From: Brachionus koreanus
Taxonomy: Eukaryota > Rotifera > Eurotatoria > Ploima > Brachionidae
Direction of reading: 5' to 3'
NCBI GenBank assembly: GCA_016987375.1
Contig: PJRA01000183.1
Span: 108,322-169,888, forward strand
DNA length: 61,567 nucleotides
The position numbers and the translations under genes were made by a program. Numbering within the stretch: the first letter of the stretch is position 1; every line of letters begins with the position of its first letter. Under the pieces are notes generated by a model that did no database searches, was not told where the DNA came from, and saw only the letters and a list, made by a program, of their open reading frames with translations. This document shows positions 34,471 through 47,800 of the stretch, piece after piece.

Positions 34471-35242
34471 TTTTTATCTAAAAAACTATAATTTTAATAA
34501 AAATATTTGACATTATTCATCAAACTTAAAAATCTAGATAAAAGTAAAATTAATTCTGAATTTAATAAGAGGTATCCATATTTGAGAATTTTAAAAAATA
34601 AATGTCTTTTAGGAATCCGTTTAATGTGAGAAATAAAAAGCAAAAAAATTTTAAATCAAAATTGAATAAAAAGTTGATTAATTTTTGAAAATTTCGAAAT
34701 ACTAAATATTCAATAAGAAAAAGAAAAAGTTCTATTTAAAATTGAAAAATATAAAGCTATCATAAATTTTGAGATGTTCTACAATCAAAATTATCAATTA
34801 AAGATAAAAATTTTATATTTCAATTCGTTTCTAAATGATTATGTTTCAAAAGTTTTTTTTAAATAAGTATTTTTAATTTTTTTTTTATTGAATGGATGAG
34901 CAGTATTTTTTGTTCATTTCTTGTTAAAGATTTTTGTTTTAATTTTTATTTAATTTAATTGTTTTATCTTACGAACTCAAAAATTAAATATTAAATCTTA
35001 TCTCATATTTTTAAATTTCTATTAGATAAAAGTTTTTATAAAAAGATTTTAATTTGTATTAAAAGACTTATATCAAAAAAAAGATAATTAATAAAATATT
35101 TTGATAGTTTTTTGATGATATTTTTAATTTTCTAAGAAATAGATAAATACCATGTGATTTTAAAATTACTTTTTTGCAATTATTAAATAATATGATATAA
35201 AATAAGATTTATAAAATAAAATTGTGAAAATAAAAAAGAAAA
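34471..35242. other. Divergent promoter region WDFY / Disabled
   Basis: About 770 bp between two outward-facing start codons, very A/T-rich. It must hold both promoters, but no distinct element is visible. Confidence 0.4.
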
Positions 35243-36424
35243 ATGAGTGCGTCAGTAGAAAACGAAACACCAATTTTAATCAATAATGATTCAAATGAAT
35301 CAGAGTTAAAAAAATCAAAATCCGGAAAAAAGCTATCGGTCACAAATGATCCAAATAGATTTAAGCATGGTATATTAGTGCGAGGAAAATTTATTGGTGT
35401 AGAGGATGTAAAAAAAGAAAATGGGGATGAAACTTGCCAAACAGCAATGATTAAATTAAAAGCAGTAGTTACTGCAAAAAAAGAACATAAGCAACGAATT
35501 TGCCTAAAAATTAATTTAGATGGCATTGAAATTATCGATGAAAAAACTAATCAATTGATGTTTAAGCATTCAGTAAGTAGAATTTCATATATTGCAAGAG
35601 ATTCAACTGATTCAAGAGCAATTGGGTATATATACAAAAATTCAGCAAATAGTTTCCAGTATTTTGCAATTAAAACTGAACGGCAAGCACAGGAGCTATT
35701 CAACAATTTAAAAGATTTATTCGAGGTTGTTTTAGAGTTAAGAAATTCTGAAAAGAACCAAAAAGAAGAAAAAAAAGATGAAACATCAATAGATTCAGAA
35801 AATAAGCCAAATGATTTAGAAAATGAAACAGGGAAACAAAGTAATGCAATAGCTGAAGTTGAAGTTGAAGAAAATAAAAAAACATCAGATAATCTACTTG
35901 ATTTGCCTAGTGATAATTATGATAATTCACTTCAAAAACAATCAGACATAAATTTTGCGTTAGAAGATTCAACGAATAAACCTTCAAATGAATTGCTAGA
36001 TGTTTTTGATGAGCCAATTAAAGATATTTCATCAACAAATAACGCATCTAATGAAAATAAACAAGTTGGCCAAAATGATAAATTTAATTCTCTCTTAAAT
36101 GAATTGTCAAATTTATCGACAAGTCCTGAGCAAAGAACACCATATATTCCAGTTAATCAACCTTATTTTTCAATGAGTAATCATAATGGTATGCAAAATA
36201 CAAATTCTTTAAGTAATACAAACCAAAATCAAAATTTAAACCCTTATCAAAATCCATTTGGACAGTATAATAACTTTAATAATCAAACACAAATGAATAA
36301 GGCACAATCGACAGAAATTCCGAATGTATTTTTGGGAAATCAAGCAAAGATACAAAACCCTCAAACTAATATTGCAACTGGCAATCCTAATTTGAATAAT
36401 TCAAACAATTTTTTTCAATGGTAA
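35243..36424 (+). CDS. DAB1: Disabled-family PTB adaptor
   Basis: Disabled adaptors bind NPxY tails of lipoprotein-type receptors and link them to signalling and clathrin. The single exon encodes 393 residues. A Dab-type PTB domain spans about residues 35-170 (KHGILVRGKFIGVEDV; TCQTAMIKLKAVVTAKKEHK; IEIIDEKTNQLMFKHSVSRI; SYIARDSTDSRAIGYIY; NNLKDLFEVVLELR). The C-terminal half is acidic then Asn/Gln-rich and contains a clathrin-box-like NLLDLP, a second acidic hydrophobic motif (ELLDVFDEP) and an NPF in YQNPFGQY, so it looks more like endocytic Dab2 than Dab1. No tyrosine cluster like the Dab1 YQxI/YxVP sites is evident. The start fits the family's short pre-PTB region. Confidence 0.88.
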   Translation: MSASVENETPILINNDSNESELKKSKSGKKLSVTNDPNRFKHGILVRGKFIGVEDVKKENGDETCQTAMIKLKAVVTAKKEHKQRICLKINLDGIEIIDEKTNQLMFKHSVSRISYIARDSTDSRAIGYIYKNSANSFQYFAIKTERQAQELFNNLKDLFEVVLELRNSEKNQKEEKKDETSIDSENKPNDLENETGKQSNAIAEVEVEENKKTSDNLLDLPSDNYDNSLQKQSDINFALEDSTNKPSNELLDVFDEPIKDISSTNNASNENKQVGQNDKFNSLLNELSNLSTSPEQRTPYIPVNQPYFSMSNHNGMQNTNSLSNTNQNQNLNPYQNPFGQYNNFNNQTQMNKAQSTEIPNVFLGNQAKIQNPQTNIATGNPNLNNSNNFFQW

Positions 36425-36794
36425 AATTCTAAAACCTAATAAAGAAACAATTTTGGAAATTAAAAAATCAAATAAATAAAAACCAAGTTTAAAATTTCAT
36501 TAACTATTTGTTAAATTAATTCCATATATTTAGATAAGAAATGTAGACAAAAAGAATAATAATCTTTCAAGGCTTTTATAAAAAAAGATTTAAATTTTAA
36601 TTTTTTTAAAAAATCTAAAATAAAAATTTTATTTATAGAAATTCACTAAAATGATGAATCTTATTTTTAAAACAACTTTTAAAATATCTAAAGATTTAAT
36701 TTTATAATTAGAAAGTTTATTATTGTTTAAAAAAAATTCATTTTAAAAAATTATAAAAGCAAAATTAATTCAAATTTAAAAGTTCTCACCGAGT

Positions 36795-38944
36795 TTAAAC
36801 ATTAAATAATTGGCCGATTTTATTATATGGCTCATGTCGACTACCTTTACTAAAACTTGGTCTTTTTTGAAATTTCATTGAGCTACTTGGCAAATGATTG
36901 TTGTTTAAATCATTAGAAGTTTCATCTTCATCACTAGATTTATTAATAAAAGTTGAAATAGGTGTACCAGAAGTTATACTTCCACGTGATTGCTTTGTAC
37001 ACGATTCTGGCTCACTATTCAAAAAATTGATATTTTTTATATCTAATGTGTCTTTCTCACTATTTATAGTTGTATTACTTGAAATAGTTGCATTATAACA
37101 AAATTGGTATTTTAGATTGTACAAGTGATTAAATAAACAAATATTTGAGCCACCGTCACTTGCACGACGACCGCTGTTTGGAATAGGTGGTGGATTAAGG
37201 TAATTTCTTTCAAACTGATATTCATCATATTGATCATTTTTTGCATTTGAGTCATATTTTGACTTAATACATTTATTTTGAAAAAAATCTTTGTGATATG
37301 AATGCTTTCGAGGATTATGCTCATATTGTATTGTCAAATAGTCTTGGTCAATATTAAAATGTTCAGAGTTGATATTTGGCAAATTAAAATTTGAATTTAA
37401 GCTTTGACCTATTTCCGAAATTTGATGCAGATTTTGGACAGAATTATCTTCATTAATCGATTCAGTATTAGCAGCAATCGTATGCCTACGAATTGCACTA
37501 AATCGAGACAGATAATCACGACCTAACTCTTCTATGGGTCGAATATTCTCATTAATATTGGTTTTTTCACACGCATCTACATTATTCTCATACTCATGAA
37601 GACTATTCTTGAATTTAGACTTGGTCATTGTATAACCATTTGTCTTAAATTTGTCAGTTAGTAAATTTAGACAATTCTCTTCTTGAAATCCATATTTTTG
37701 TATTTTCTTCATGTTCTGGTTTTTGTTTTCGATCAAATTTGCTTCAGTCAAATAGTACAAACCTGATAAACTGTCAAATTCATTATTTAACACAGACTTT
37801 GAAAAATGCATTGAAGATTTTAAAGAAACCAAAGATAAGAAAAATATTACTTCAACTACTTTGTTTAAATCTATGTCATATCTATTTGATAGCTCATTTA
37901 GAACTTCTTCATTTGGAGTATTGTCATCTATCGATCTTATATATGAAAAAATTAGTGATCAATTTTTAAGTTATTTTTTAGTAAAATTTAATTTTTCTTT
38001 AAATCAAAAAGTTTCTACTTACATGTTTTCTATCTTATTTATTAAATAATTGAATTCTTTATTATTGTGTGTAAAATCAATTTGATCATTTTTTTCGGAG
38101 TTTAGCCATCTACTATTTATTATTTCATTCATTGATATTCTATTTTGAGGATTTACAGTTAACATTCCATTTATTAAATGTTTACAATCTTTTAAATAAA
38201 ATCAATAAAAGTAATCTTTTGGTTTTTAAATTTACCTTCAGACAAAAAAAATGGTAGTTTATAATTTCCATTTATAACTTGAGATCTCAATATTGAAAAT
38301 TGATTTGCGTCAAACGGTAAATAACCACAAACAATAACATATAGAATAACACCTAAACTCCAAATATCTACTTTGGTCCCATCGTATTTTTTAGCCAAAA
38401 AAAGTTCAGGAGCGCAATAAGGTGGACTTCCACAATAAATGTCAAGTAATTCATCCAATTTACAAGTACTTGAAAATCCAAAATCAGCTAATTTTATACC
38501 CCAGTTTGAGTCTAGTAATAAGTTTTCAACTTTTAAGTCACGATGAACTATCCTATTTGAATGACAGTAGTAAACTGCTGAAATGATTTGTTTAAATATG
38601 TTTTTGGCTTCTCGTTCACTTAGTCTTTTCTTATGAACTATATAGTCATAAAGTTCTCCATTACATGCATACTCGGTAACTAAACAAATGAGCTTGTTAG
38701 TTTCCATTATTTCATAAAGTTTAATTATATTCGGATGCTTTTTTAATTGTTTCATTGAATCTATCTCACGTTTTAGTCTTTGCTGTTTTTCGTTATCAAG
38801 AACAGATTTGTCAAAAATCTTAATTGCTACTTTTTGTTTGGTCATTACATGTGTTGCTATTTTTACTACAGCTGAATTTCCTTTTCCAATCGTATTACCA
38901 AGAATGTAACTACCAATTTTTATCTGTTTCGAATTTGATTCCAT
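36795..38944 (-). CDS. SIK: Salt-inducible kinase-like Ser/Thr kinase (3 exons)
   Basis: An AMPK-related kinase; SIKs phosphorylate CRTC and class IIa HDACs and are inhibited by PKA. Exons 38236-38944, 38023-38188 and 36795-37935 join in phase (671 residues). Kinase landmarks: IGKGNSAVVKIA, VAIKIFDK, HRDLKVENLLLD, LADFGFSS, YCGSPPYCAPELF, VDIWSLGVILYVIVCGYLPF, LPFFLSED-CKHLINGML, and a UBA-like segment after it (PNEEVLNELSNRYDID; NEFDSLSGLYYLTEA). The tail keeps PKA/14-3-3-type motifs seen in SIKs: RRHTIA (Thr about 443) and GRRASDGGS (Ser about 550). The activation-loop residue that LKB1 phosphorylates (Thr in LSTWCGSPPY) is Ile here (LDIYCGSPPY). The kinase core otherwise looks active. Introns are 47 and 87 bp. 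Confidence 0.88.
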
Positions 38945-39258
38945 TCCTAGATAAAAAATTTTAATAGCTAATTTTTTTTAATACAAAATGAAGTCATAGT
39001 TAAACTAATTAAAAAATAAATAATTAAGCTAGCAGATTTTCTGATTCTTAAAAAACACAAAATTAAAAGGAAAGCATAAAAGAACATCAATAACTAGTGA
39101 AGGTATATTCCTAAATTTTTTATGCTTATTTTCAAAAATTTTCTTTAAGGTTCTCAAAAGCTTTAAGGCAAATAAAAATTAAAATTTCTAATTTTCATTA
39201 ATTATCATAAAATTATACTTGTGCAATTTTTTAATTTTGTTTACGATATTCTTAATGT

Positions 39259-39292
<34 letters not shown>

Positions 39293-40328
39293 GTAAATAA
39301 AATAATGTACGATCTAAAGGATAATTTTAACAAACTGTCTAGCGTCATGTTTCGTCTTTTTTGCATTTTATTTATTTTATTTGCGTCGACAAAATTATTA
39401 TAATTTTAAGATAAAGCAAGAATATTATCTCAGGGAAGAAAAAAAGCCTCTTTCAAAACATGTCAAAAATAATTATGCAATTATTTTTAGAAAATAATTT
39501 CGTAAATTAGAATTTTAAACTAAATAACGAGACTAATACTTTGGCTTGGCAGAAAAAGATATATAATGTTTTTCTTTTTTAATTCATTTAAGTAACAAAG
39601 AATCTAATTTAGTTTCAAGATTATTATATTAAATATTTGAAATTTAAAATTAAAGTAAAAAAATACACAATACAGAAAATGTTTAAAATATTTTGCATTT
39701 TCAAATTTTAATTGCTTTTATAATTCAGTTTCGATTTTTTAAATTTTCATCATAATTCTGTTAATGCTCTAAATAGAATATTTCTAAAATTGAATTAAAA
39801 ATTATTTAATAAATTCAAGTTTTATGATAAAACAGAGCCGAATTTCTTTTAAAAAAAATTGTTTGAGCTCATAACACGTTCGTTGATTGTATATTTTAGA
39901 TTATACCAGCTTTTTTTAAATTAATTTTTAAAGACTTTATAAAATTATACCACTTGATAAAAGTATTGAAAATTAGCTGACTTAAACAAAAAACAAAAAG
40001 TTTCTATTAATTTGGTATATCATTTTAAGTGTATAGTCAATAAATAAACTAAAGACAAAGTAGATTACTATTTTTAAAATCTGCAGATAAAGTGTTGTGA
40101 AGGTTAAGTAAAAATTTAATTAACTTTTTATGCAAAATAACGACTTAGCATTTATAAATTTGAATTACTATATGTAAAAATAAGCATGCAATTTTGTTGT
40201 TAGTTTTAAGGTTATTTTTTGTTCAAAAAACTTACAAATTATATTTATTCCTCTTCTTAATAATATCTATTTTAATCAAATGATTGATTTTTTGTTTTTG
40301 CTGTTTTTATTAGAAAAAATAGAGAAGA
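38945..40328. other. Divergent intergenic region SIK / RPL8
   Basis: 1.4 kb, A/T-rich, containing an AT microsatellite. Just before the RPL8 start a TTTTTATTAG acceptor ends at about 40,314, which suggests a 5' UTR intron or a trans-splice site. Confidence 0.4.
39260..39295. repeat. (AT)n microsatellite
   Basis: About 35 bp of alternating TA with a GTA at each end, between the SIK and RPL8 promoters. Confidence 0.9.
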
Positions 40329-41840
40329 ATGGGTAGAGTAATAAGAGCACAAAGAAAAGGTTCAAGTCATTTGTTTAAATCCCATACTTTTCATCGTAAA
40401 GGTGCTGCTAAATTGAGAAATTTAGATTTTGCTGAAAGAAATGGATATATTAAAGGAGTTGTGCGAGAAATTATTCACGATCCTGGTCGTGGTGCTCCAT
40501 TAGCTGTAGTTGCTTTTCGCGATCGTTATAAATACGGTCTAAAAAAAGAATTAATGGTCGCAGCTGAAGGTATATACACTGGTCAATATATTTACTGTGG
40601 AAAAAAAGGTAAGATTATAAAATTAAAAATCTTTAAAGCAATGATGTTATCTTTTCACGTTGACCTGATAAAAATGATGTCAACTTTTACTGAGCAATTA
40701 GAGAGTTTTCCTAAAAAAATTTAAACATATCTTTTAGCTGGTATTTCGGTTGGCAACATTCTTCCAGTTGGTCAAATGCCTGAAGGTACAGTTGTATGTC
40801 AATTAGAAGAAAAAGCTGGCGACAGAGGAAAATTGGCTAAAGCTTCTGGAAACTATGCTACAATTGTCTCACACAATCCGGATGCCCATAAAACAAAAAT
40901 AAAATTACCTTCTGGCTCTAAAAAGACAATTTCATCTTTTAATAGAGGCATGATAGGTATGAATTTTTTTTTATTAAAAAAAAAGCGTGATCACTTGGCT
41001 TTGATTCTGTAAATTGAATTATATGTCGATCTTTCACGCAAAATTGATCAAACTAATTTTGACCTTTAAAGATTCGATAAAATGTTTTTAAAGTCAAGCA
41101 TTAGTTTCACAAGTTTTTAAGCATTATTTTATTATTTATGATGAATTATTTTGAGCATTGGGTTATGATTCTTAATGATTTAGATAAAAAAAATTATCTG
41201 AAAAAATAATAAAAGCTTAATATAAAAGACACAAGTGATCAGACCATAAATACAAAACAAATTTTGCCATTATTTTAATTTTCTATCTTTTTTAAAATTC
41301 ATTAAAGGAATTGTTGCTGGTGGTGGTCGTATTGATAAACCAATTCTTAAAGCTGGAAGAGCATATTTCAAATATAAAGCTAAACGTCACAGCTGGCCTA
41401 AAGTTAGAGGTGTTTGCATGAACGTAAGTTTTTTAAATGTCAAATTGAAAAAAGACATTTAAATTTAAAATTTAATTTAGCCCGTAGACCATCCATTCGG
41501 TGGTGGTAATCATCAGCATATCGGTAAACCATCTACCGTAAGCAGATTTAAATCTCCAGGAAGAAAAGTAAGAAAAATAAAATTTTTAATTCTAGAAGCA
41601 AATTGCACTCTATTATCGGTTCTTAAATTTAACCGGAAATAATTTTTTAAATTTGCAAAATAAGTTCAGTCTTCAAAATTTGCCAAGATGATTTAATAAC
41701 TTGGCTAAAATTGAACACTGTTACATTAGTAAAATTAAATATTTAAACTAAATTTTCTTTTTAAGGTCGGTTTGATTGCTGCTCGTCGTACTGGTAGAGT
41801 TCGTGGTACAAAAGTTATCATCGACAAATCAGAAAAATAA
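40329..41840 (+). CDS. RPL8: Ribosomal protein uL2 (RPL8), 5 exons
   Basis: A core large-subunit protein near the peptidyl-transferase centre. Exons 40329-40608, 40738-40956, 41308-41423, 41481-41567 and 41766-41840 give 258 residues (human 257). Landmarks: [30 protein letters not shown] equivalent [87 protein letters not shown]; the invariant [18 protein letters not shown] containing the functional histidine; and [16 protein letters not shown]. All junction phases agree. An AATAAA signal lies about 40 bp after the stop. Two introns (129 and 351 bp) are longer than usual here. Confidence 0.97.
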
Positions 41841-42979
41841 ATATTTTAATCCATTTAAACTATTTATTCTTCTTAAAAAAAATAAAATCTTAAAATTCAG
41901 TGATTTTCTTCTTATAAATATAAATCAACAAGATCTAAAATTTATCTAAAGTACAAATTGATTATTTTTTATAAAAATTAAAATCTAAAATTTGAAATTC
42001 ATTCATAAGAATAAAAAAAATTGAACTTAAAACTTAAAACTAAATAAACTGAACATTACTATTTTAAATCATGCGTATTTTTGGTTATTCTATCGGTTTT
42101 TTAATTTCGAATCGAAAAAGTTATTCATACCTACTGCACTTATATAGTGAATAAGATTTTTCTTTTCTAAATTGGGATAAAAAGATTAAAACTAATTTAC
42201 TGTCTATTTTGATTTAGTTTTATAATAAATAAAACAAAATCTCTAATGCTGAGTAAAAGTTAAAAAAAATTTTTTCAAAGAATTGGATGAATTCAACCAT
42301 AAAAGAAAAAAAGAAGTAGAACAGATATTTTTTCCTAAAAATTAATTAATTTTCATTTAAACGAAATTTTATTTTGGTCAATATTAATTCTTTTTTCCAT
42401 TTAATGATAAATATTTTTAGATACCAACTAAATATTTTTTTTTTTTTCTTTTAATTAATTTTGAAAGCTTTTAATTACTTTAATTTTTTAAATTTAATTT
42501 TTTTATAATATTTTTTGAGGCTCAAGTTTTGATTAAATTAATAATATAAGCTTTTTAAATTTTCTAAATCAAGCAAATTTATTAAAAATAAAATTCCACA
42601 CAGTTCTGTTTGTATATATTCTGAGAAAAATTATTGTTTTTAATATCAAATGAATATTTATACATTTATTTTTTAAAAAAATGTTGTAAATTAAATATTC
42701 TGAATTATTTACAAATAATTGACATAATTAATATTTAGAGTACGATGAATAATAACTTTCAAGTTTTAGTGACTAAATAATTAGCCCATTCAAAAAAAAG
42801 AACTTTTTTGAAGCATAATTTATTAATTTATTAAGTTACAACAAAAATCTTAGTAAAAAATTATGAAGCTATTTGGTTGTGTTTAGTTAAGAATTTATTC
42901 AAAATTTATACATTCATTTAAATAAATGTGCATTAAAAATTTATGTATATTTTGAAAAATATAGAAATTATTTTTGAAA
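41841..42979. other. RPL8-STK intergenic
   Basis: About 1.1 kb of A/T-rich DNA holding the RPL8 3' end and the kinase promoter. No element recognised. Confidence 0.4.
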
Positions 42980-44848
42980 ATGGCAGCCAAAAATCAACCA
43001 GTTTCTCAGCAAAAAATCGATCCAGAAAAAAGATTTACGAAACAAGAAAAAATTGGAAGAGGATCTTTCGGAGAAGTTTATAAAGGAATTGATAGACAAG
43101 ACAATTCAGTAGTTGCTATTAAAATAATTGATCTTGAAGAAGCTGAAGATGAAATAGAGGATATTCAGCAAGAGATTCAAGTTTTGTCTCAATGTGATTC
43201 ACCGTTTGTAACAAAATATTATGGCTCATTTTTAAAAGGCACAAAATTGTGGATAATAATGGAATATTTGGGAGGGGGTTCAGCACTTGATTTAATGAAA
43301 CCAGGTCCTTTTGAAGAAAACTATATTGCAATTATTCTCAGAGAAGTTTTAAAGGGCCTAGACTATTTGCATAATGAGAAAAAGATACATAGAGATGTTA
43401 AAGCAGCTAATGTTTTGTTGTCCGAACAAGGTGAAGTAAAGCTGGCTGATTTTGGAGTTGCTAAACAGCTAACACAATCAGTAAGCAAAGGAAATACATT
43501 TGTAGGAACTCCTTTTTGGATGGCCCCAGAAGTAATTAAACAAGACGCGTATGATTTTAAAGCAGATATTTGGTCTTTAGGAATAACAGCTTATGAATTA
43601 GCCAAGGGTGAACCACCATACTCAGATCTTCATCCGATGCGAGTACTTTTGCAAATTCCTAAAAATCCGCCTCCGCAATTGCAAGGAAGTCAATTTACTA
43701 GACCTTTTAAGGAATTTATAGAAATGTGTTTACAAAAGGATCCAGCTAATCGGCCATCTGCAAAAGAATTATTAAGACACCCATTTATTAGGAAAGCTAA
43801 AAGAACTGGTTATTTAACTGAATTGATCGAGCGGTACAAAGATTGGAAACGAGATAGAGCGTTAAGAGGGGATCAGAGTTTAAATTCAAGCTCTGATCAA
43901 TCAGATCAAAGTGAAAGTGACGAAGAGAATGAAATTAATTCAGGAAGAAACAATTATTTAGAGGATGGAAATGGATGGATTGAGACTATAAAAATGACTG
44001 ACAAAAAAAAACAAATGAACATAATTTCAAATGAAAAAGATAATAATGAACTGGATGAGAATTGCAAAGTATCATTTCAAACAAAGTTTATTCCACCTCT
44101 TATTTATGATGAAAATTCAAAAACACAAGTAAATAATTTTAAAATAATTAGTTAAATTAAAAATACAATAGTAATTCAAATTCAGAATAAAAATAAATCT
44201 TTAGTTCAAAAATTAATATTAGAGAAAACATAAGAATGATTTTTAATATATTTTTAGGTAGCATCTGAAGATCTTAATCATTTAAAACTTGATGATGATT
44301 CCTTGGAAGATTCAAATTTTTTCTTGGCAGATCCTAATGTAACAAATTCTTTTATGTTTTATAAAATTTGCATTTAAAAAATTTGTATGCAGAAAAATCA
44401 TGAATCAAATTTATATACTTTTAACAACTTACCAGTGGTGTCAAATCAAAGAAATAATTCAAACTTTTATCAGCCAATTGCTTCAACCAAAATAACAACA
44501 GAAATTACCAAAAGTTTGAATAGTCCAGAAAAAGATTTAAATGGATCGAATCGTTTAAGTTCAAATACGTTTCAAAGAATTTTACCCCATAATCCAAATT
44601 TGACCTCAAACAAAGCAAATTGTGATAATAATGAGATAAAAAAGTCAACGAAAATTTTATTTCAAGCTTTAAATAATTTGACCAACAAATACAGACAATC
44701 AGAATACAGACAATTAACTGAAGAATTAAAATCTTCTTTTATAGACTTAGAAAACTACAATTCAAATTCACTCGATTTTTTTATGAAGAATTTGTTTGAA
44801 ATTTTACAATCAAATAAGATAAGCCAATCGGTACTTTCAAACAAATAA
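42980..44848 (+). CDS. STK26: GCK-III kinase STK24/25/26 (MST3/MST4), 3 exons
   Basis: A Ste20-group kinase that works in STRIPAK/CCM3 complexes on Golgi, polarity and cell shape. Exons 42980-44128, 44258-44338 and 44393-44848 join in phase (561 residues). The kinase domain (about residues 15-280) has [70 protein letters not shown] and the T-loop [16 protein letters not shown], all typical of the MST3/4 subgroup. After a conserved [15 protein letters not shown] helix the linker is low complexity and longer than in vertebrates (about 430). A helical C-terminus ([20 protein letters not shown] onward) fits the PDCD10/CCM3-binding region. The start is the ATG at 42980, giving MAAKNQ. Invertebrates often have one gene for all three vertebrate paralogues, so the number is arbitrary. 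Confidence 0.92.
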
Positions 44849-47800
44849 AATTATATTTGTACATTTTAATTTCATGTAAATCAAAAAATTTGTCTGAAAT
44901 TAAATAAATTTTATCTTTATCAGATCATTATGCAATTTTTAATAAATCGTTATTATTCAGCCGAAATCTATGTTTCGAAAATAATAAAACGCTTTAATTT
45001 ATTTTTTTTTAAATCAAAAAGTTAAAAATCTTTTATATTTATATATCTTTATTAAATAATAAAAATATTAATTAAAGAATTTTTTAATAGATAGTTAAGA
45101 TAATAATCTATTAACTCGAATGTACTTAAGTTCCTAAATTTTTAATTTTGATTTAATAGCAAGCCAAAGAAACTATTTTTTCGAAGCACCAAAATACATA
45201 AATAATTGAACCTGTTACATTTTTTTGAGAAGCAGGACTAGTTCATTTCATAGCAATTATCTCATAGCTGAATAAAGTAATCTATTTATTTAAAGTTTAA
45301 GTCCCATGGACAAACTGAAGTATTATATAAAATAAAAAGAAAAAAAAAAAAATTATAACCAAATTAAAGTCTTTTTTACAATTATTAATTTAACTAGATG
45401 AGTTTATACCTAAGAGAAAAGATTTAGTAGAAAGATATATTAAAATAAGACACAATTATATATAAAAATCTATCTTTAGCAGATCATTTAATAAATAAAA
45501 AAAATTATAGTAGTTTAGTCTTAATTCCATATTTAATTTGATTTGGGAAACAATAAATTTCACTGAATCAACTAGACCACAAAGTAATTGCAAAAAGCTC
45601 GAAGAATTTTTTCTCAAAGCTGATTGAATTAATAGCAAAATAAATCATCGCAAAAAAAAAAATAAATAATTTTTGACACTTCTTTATTACATTAATTTAT
45701 ACTTTTTCAATTAAATTCTAGAAAATTATTTAATCAATCATTGGGGATCTCTTCGCATACATAATTTGGGATCAATTTGTGATCTCTTTATTTCAATAAG
45801 TTTTAAAAATAAAACATTAATTTTAAGAGAATATTTTACTTTAAACTATTCAACTATTTCTTGTTAGTCAGCTGTTATTAAGCTATTGCTTGATTTACTT
45901 TTATCAACGTTATTATTTAGTTTTTTGTATTAGAATCAATGGATTCTTATTAAGACGATTCACTTTCATTGTTTTTGTCCATTTCACTAATCAATCTTCA
46001 TATTTAAGGCGAATGTCGTTTAGAGTTAAAACTTGATTTATTATTCGTATAAGTGTTCTATCATCATTTAAGTTGAGTTCCATCTTAATTTAACATTTTG
46101 TATATGTCGTTTAATATTTAATAAATTCTGAGCTTCAGACAGTTGTTTACTTATGCTAGCTGATTGAAAAACTTTCTTCATTTCTTTTCTAAATTACACT
46201 TGAATTTTTATCTCCACATACAGAATTAGATTATAGATTTAAGATTTTCTTTAATTGCCTCGTTTGAATGAGTTGTGGATGTGGAACCGCGAGCATGTAT
46301 GAGGATAAACTCATTCTTTCATCAAATTACAAGTTATCCCCATATAAGGACAGTTCTGGATCGAAATCGAAAGCATCTCAATTTTCAACTAAACAAAAAG
46401 GACTTGCCGCAAATTTAACAAGCTTATTGTCAGTTTTTAAATTAGTATAGTCTTTTTTTGAGATGTAAACAAATCAGCATGCGAAATCTTTAATCCAAAA
46501 AATTAGGATATTCTGTATTATCGATCTATTCAATACGTCTGAATCATTTAAGTTACTTCAAGATGATGTTGATTAATTAATTAGCTGGTGTAATGCATGG
46601 TCTATGGATGTACCCAAAATTCTTCATTTTTCATTTCCTAAATTTCACATTGCCTGTTGTATTTAGATTTTTAATTTTTAAGATTGTGAAATATACTAAG
46701 ATGCAACATAAGACATACTAAATTTAGTTATCAAAACTAACTTTTATGATGACAAAAAATACTGAACCAGTCGAGTCGATGCTACCAAATCAGCCAGCTG
46801 AAATAAAGGTTGTGAACAGTTTAATGATAAAACAGATTCGAACATTTGAAAATAGATCGAACAACCAGGATCCAGATCAAATCTATCTAAAAAATATCAT
46901 AAATGCAAAGCAGCCGATATCTTGAAATTAGCATGAAAAAACCGTGCTACCAACAGTCAATTGAGCACGTCAAATTGTTTCAATAGTCAAAAGATCTCAG
47001 GATCGAAAAATAAAAAAAAAATAAATATCGGATAAAAAATTTTTCTTATTATCAAAATTTTTTACTACAAAATTTGTTTATTACAAAATTTAAAATAAAA
47101 ATATTTATTCTAATTTTTTTATTACAAAATTCAATTGTAATGAATTTACAGATACCTATGAACCGAGGAAACTAGGTCTAATATTAAAAATGGAATAAGG
47201 TGGTGTAAAAAATTAAGTACGTTGTCAGCTTGGAAGAACAGAGTATTTGGACAGGTTTTAAATGATTTACCATGAAATTGGCATAATTAAGAAAATGTAC
47301 ACATGTTACTTGACTACATCTTGAAAAGCTGTCTTTATGCCAAATGCCTATTTGTAAAAAGGTATAAATACATTTCAGAGTGCAAAGAGAAGGGCATCTC
47401 GAAAAATAACGGGATTTGTTGATTTGGACAATATGGAGAGGCTTGGATGACTAAAACTAACAACGCTGTCCACAAAGAGGAAACAAAATAATATTAAATG
47501 AATTTGGTTAGATGATTTGGTGCAGAGAACAAAATTTTTGTGAATAGAATCAGTTGATACTTTAGAAAACAATTTAGATCAAGTTAAACTGAGTCTGAAT
47601 TTTTGCTTTTATTCTAGTGAATCTGAAATTAACGAATAACCTAGCCAAATATTAAATCGTTTTCATTTTATAATAATGAAAATAATAAAATTATAAAAAT
47701 AATCTGTAATCGATTATGTTCTTAAAATTTGTTCCAAAATCTAAAAAAAAAAAAAAAGATAAAAGTGTATAAAAATTTAACTAATCAAATTTTTACTACA

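Noticed and set aside
47375..47572. Minus-strand 65-codon frame
   Set aside because: Shadow of the plus-strand LINE relic at 46.5-47.6 kb.
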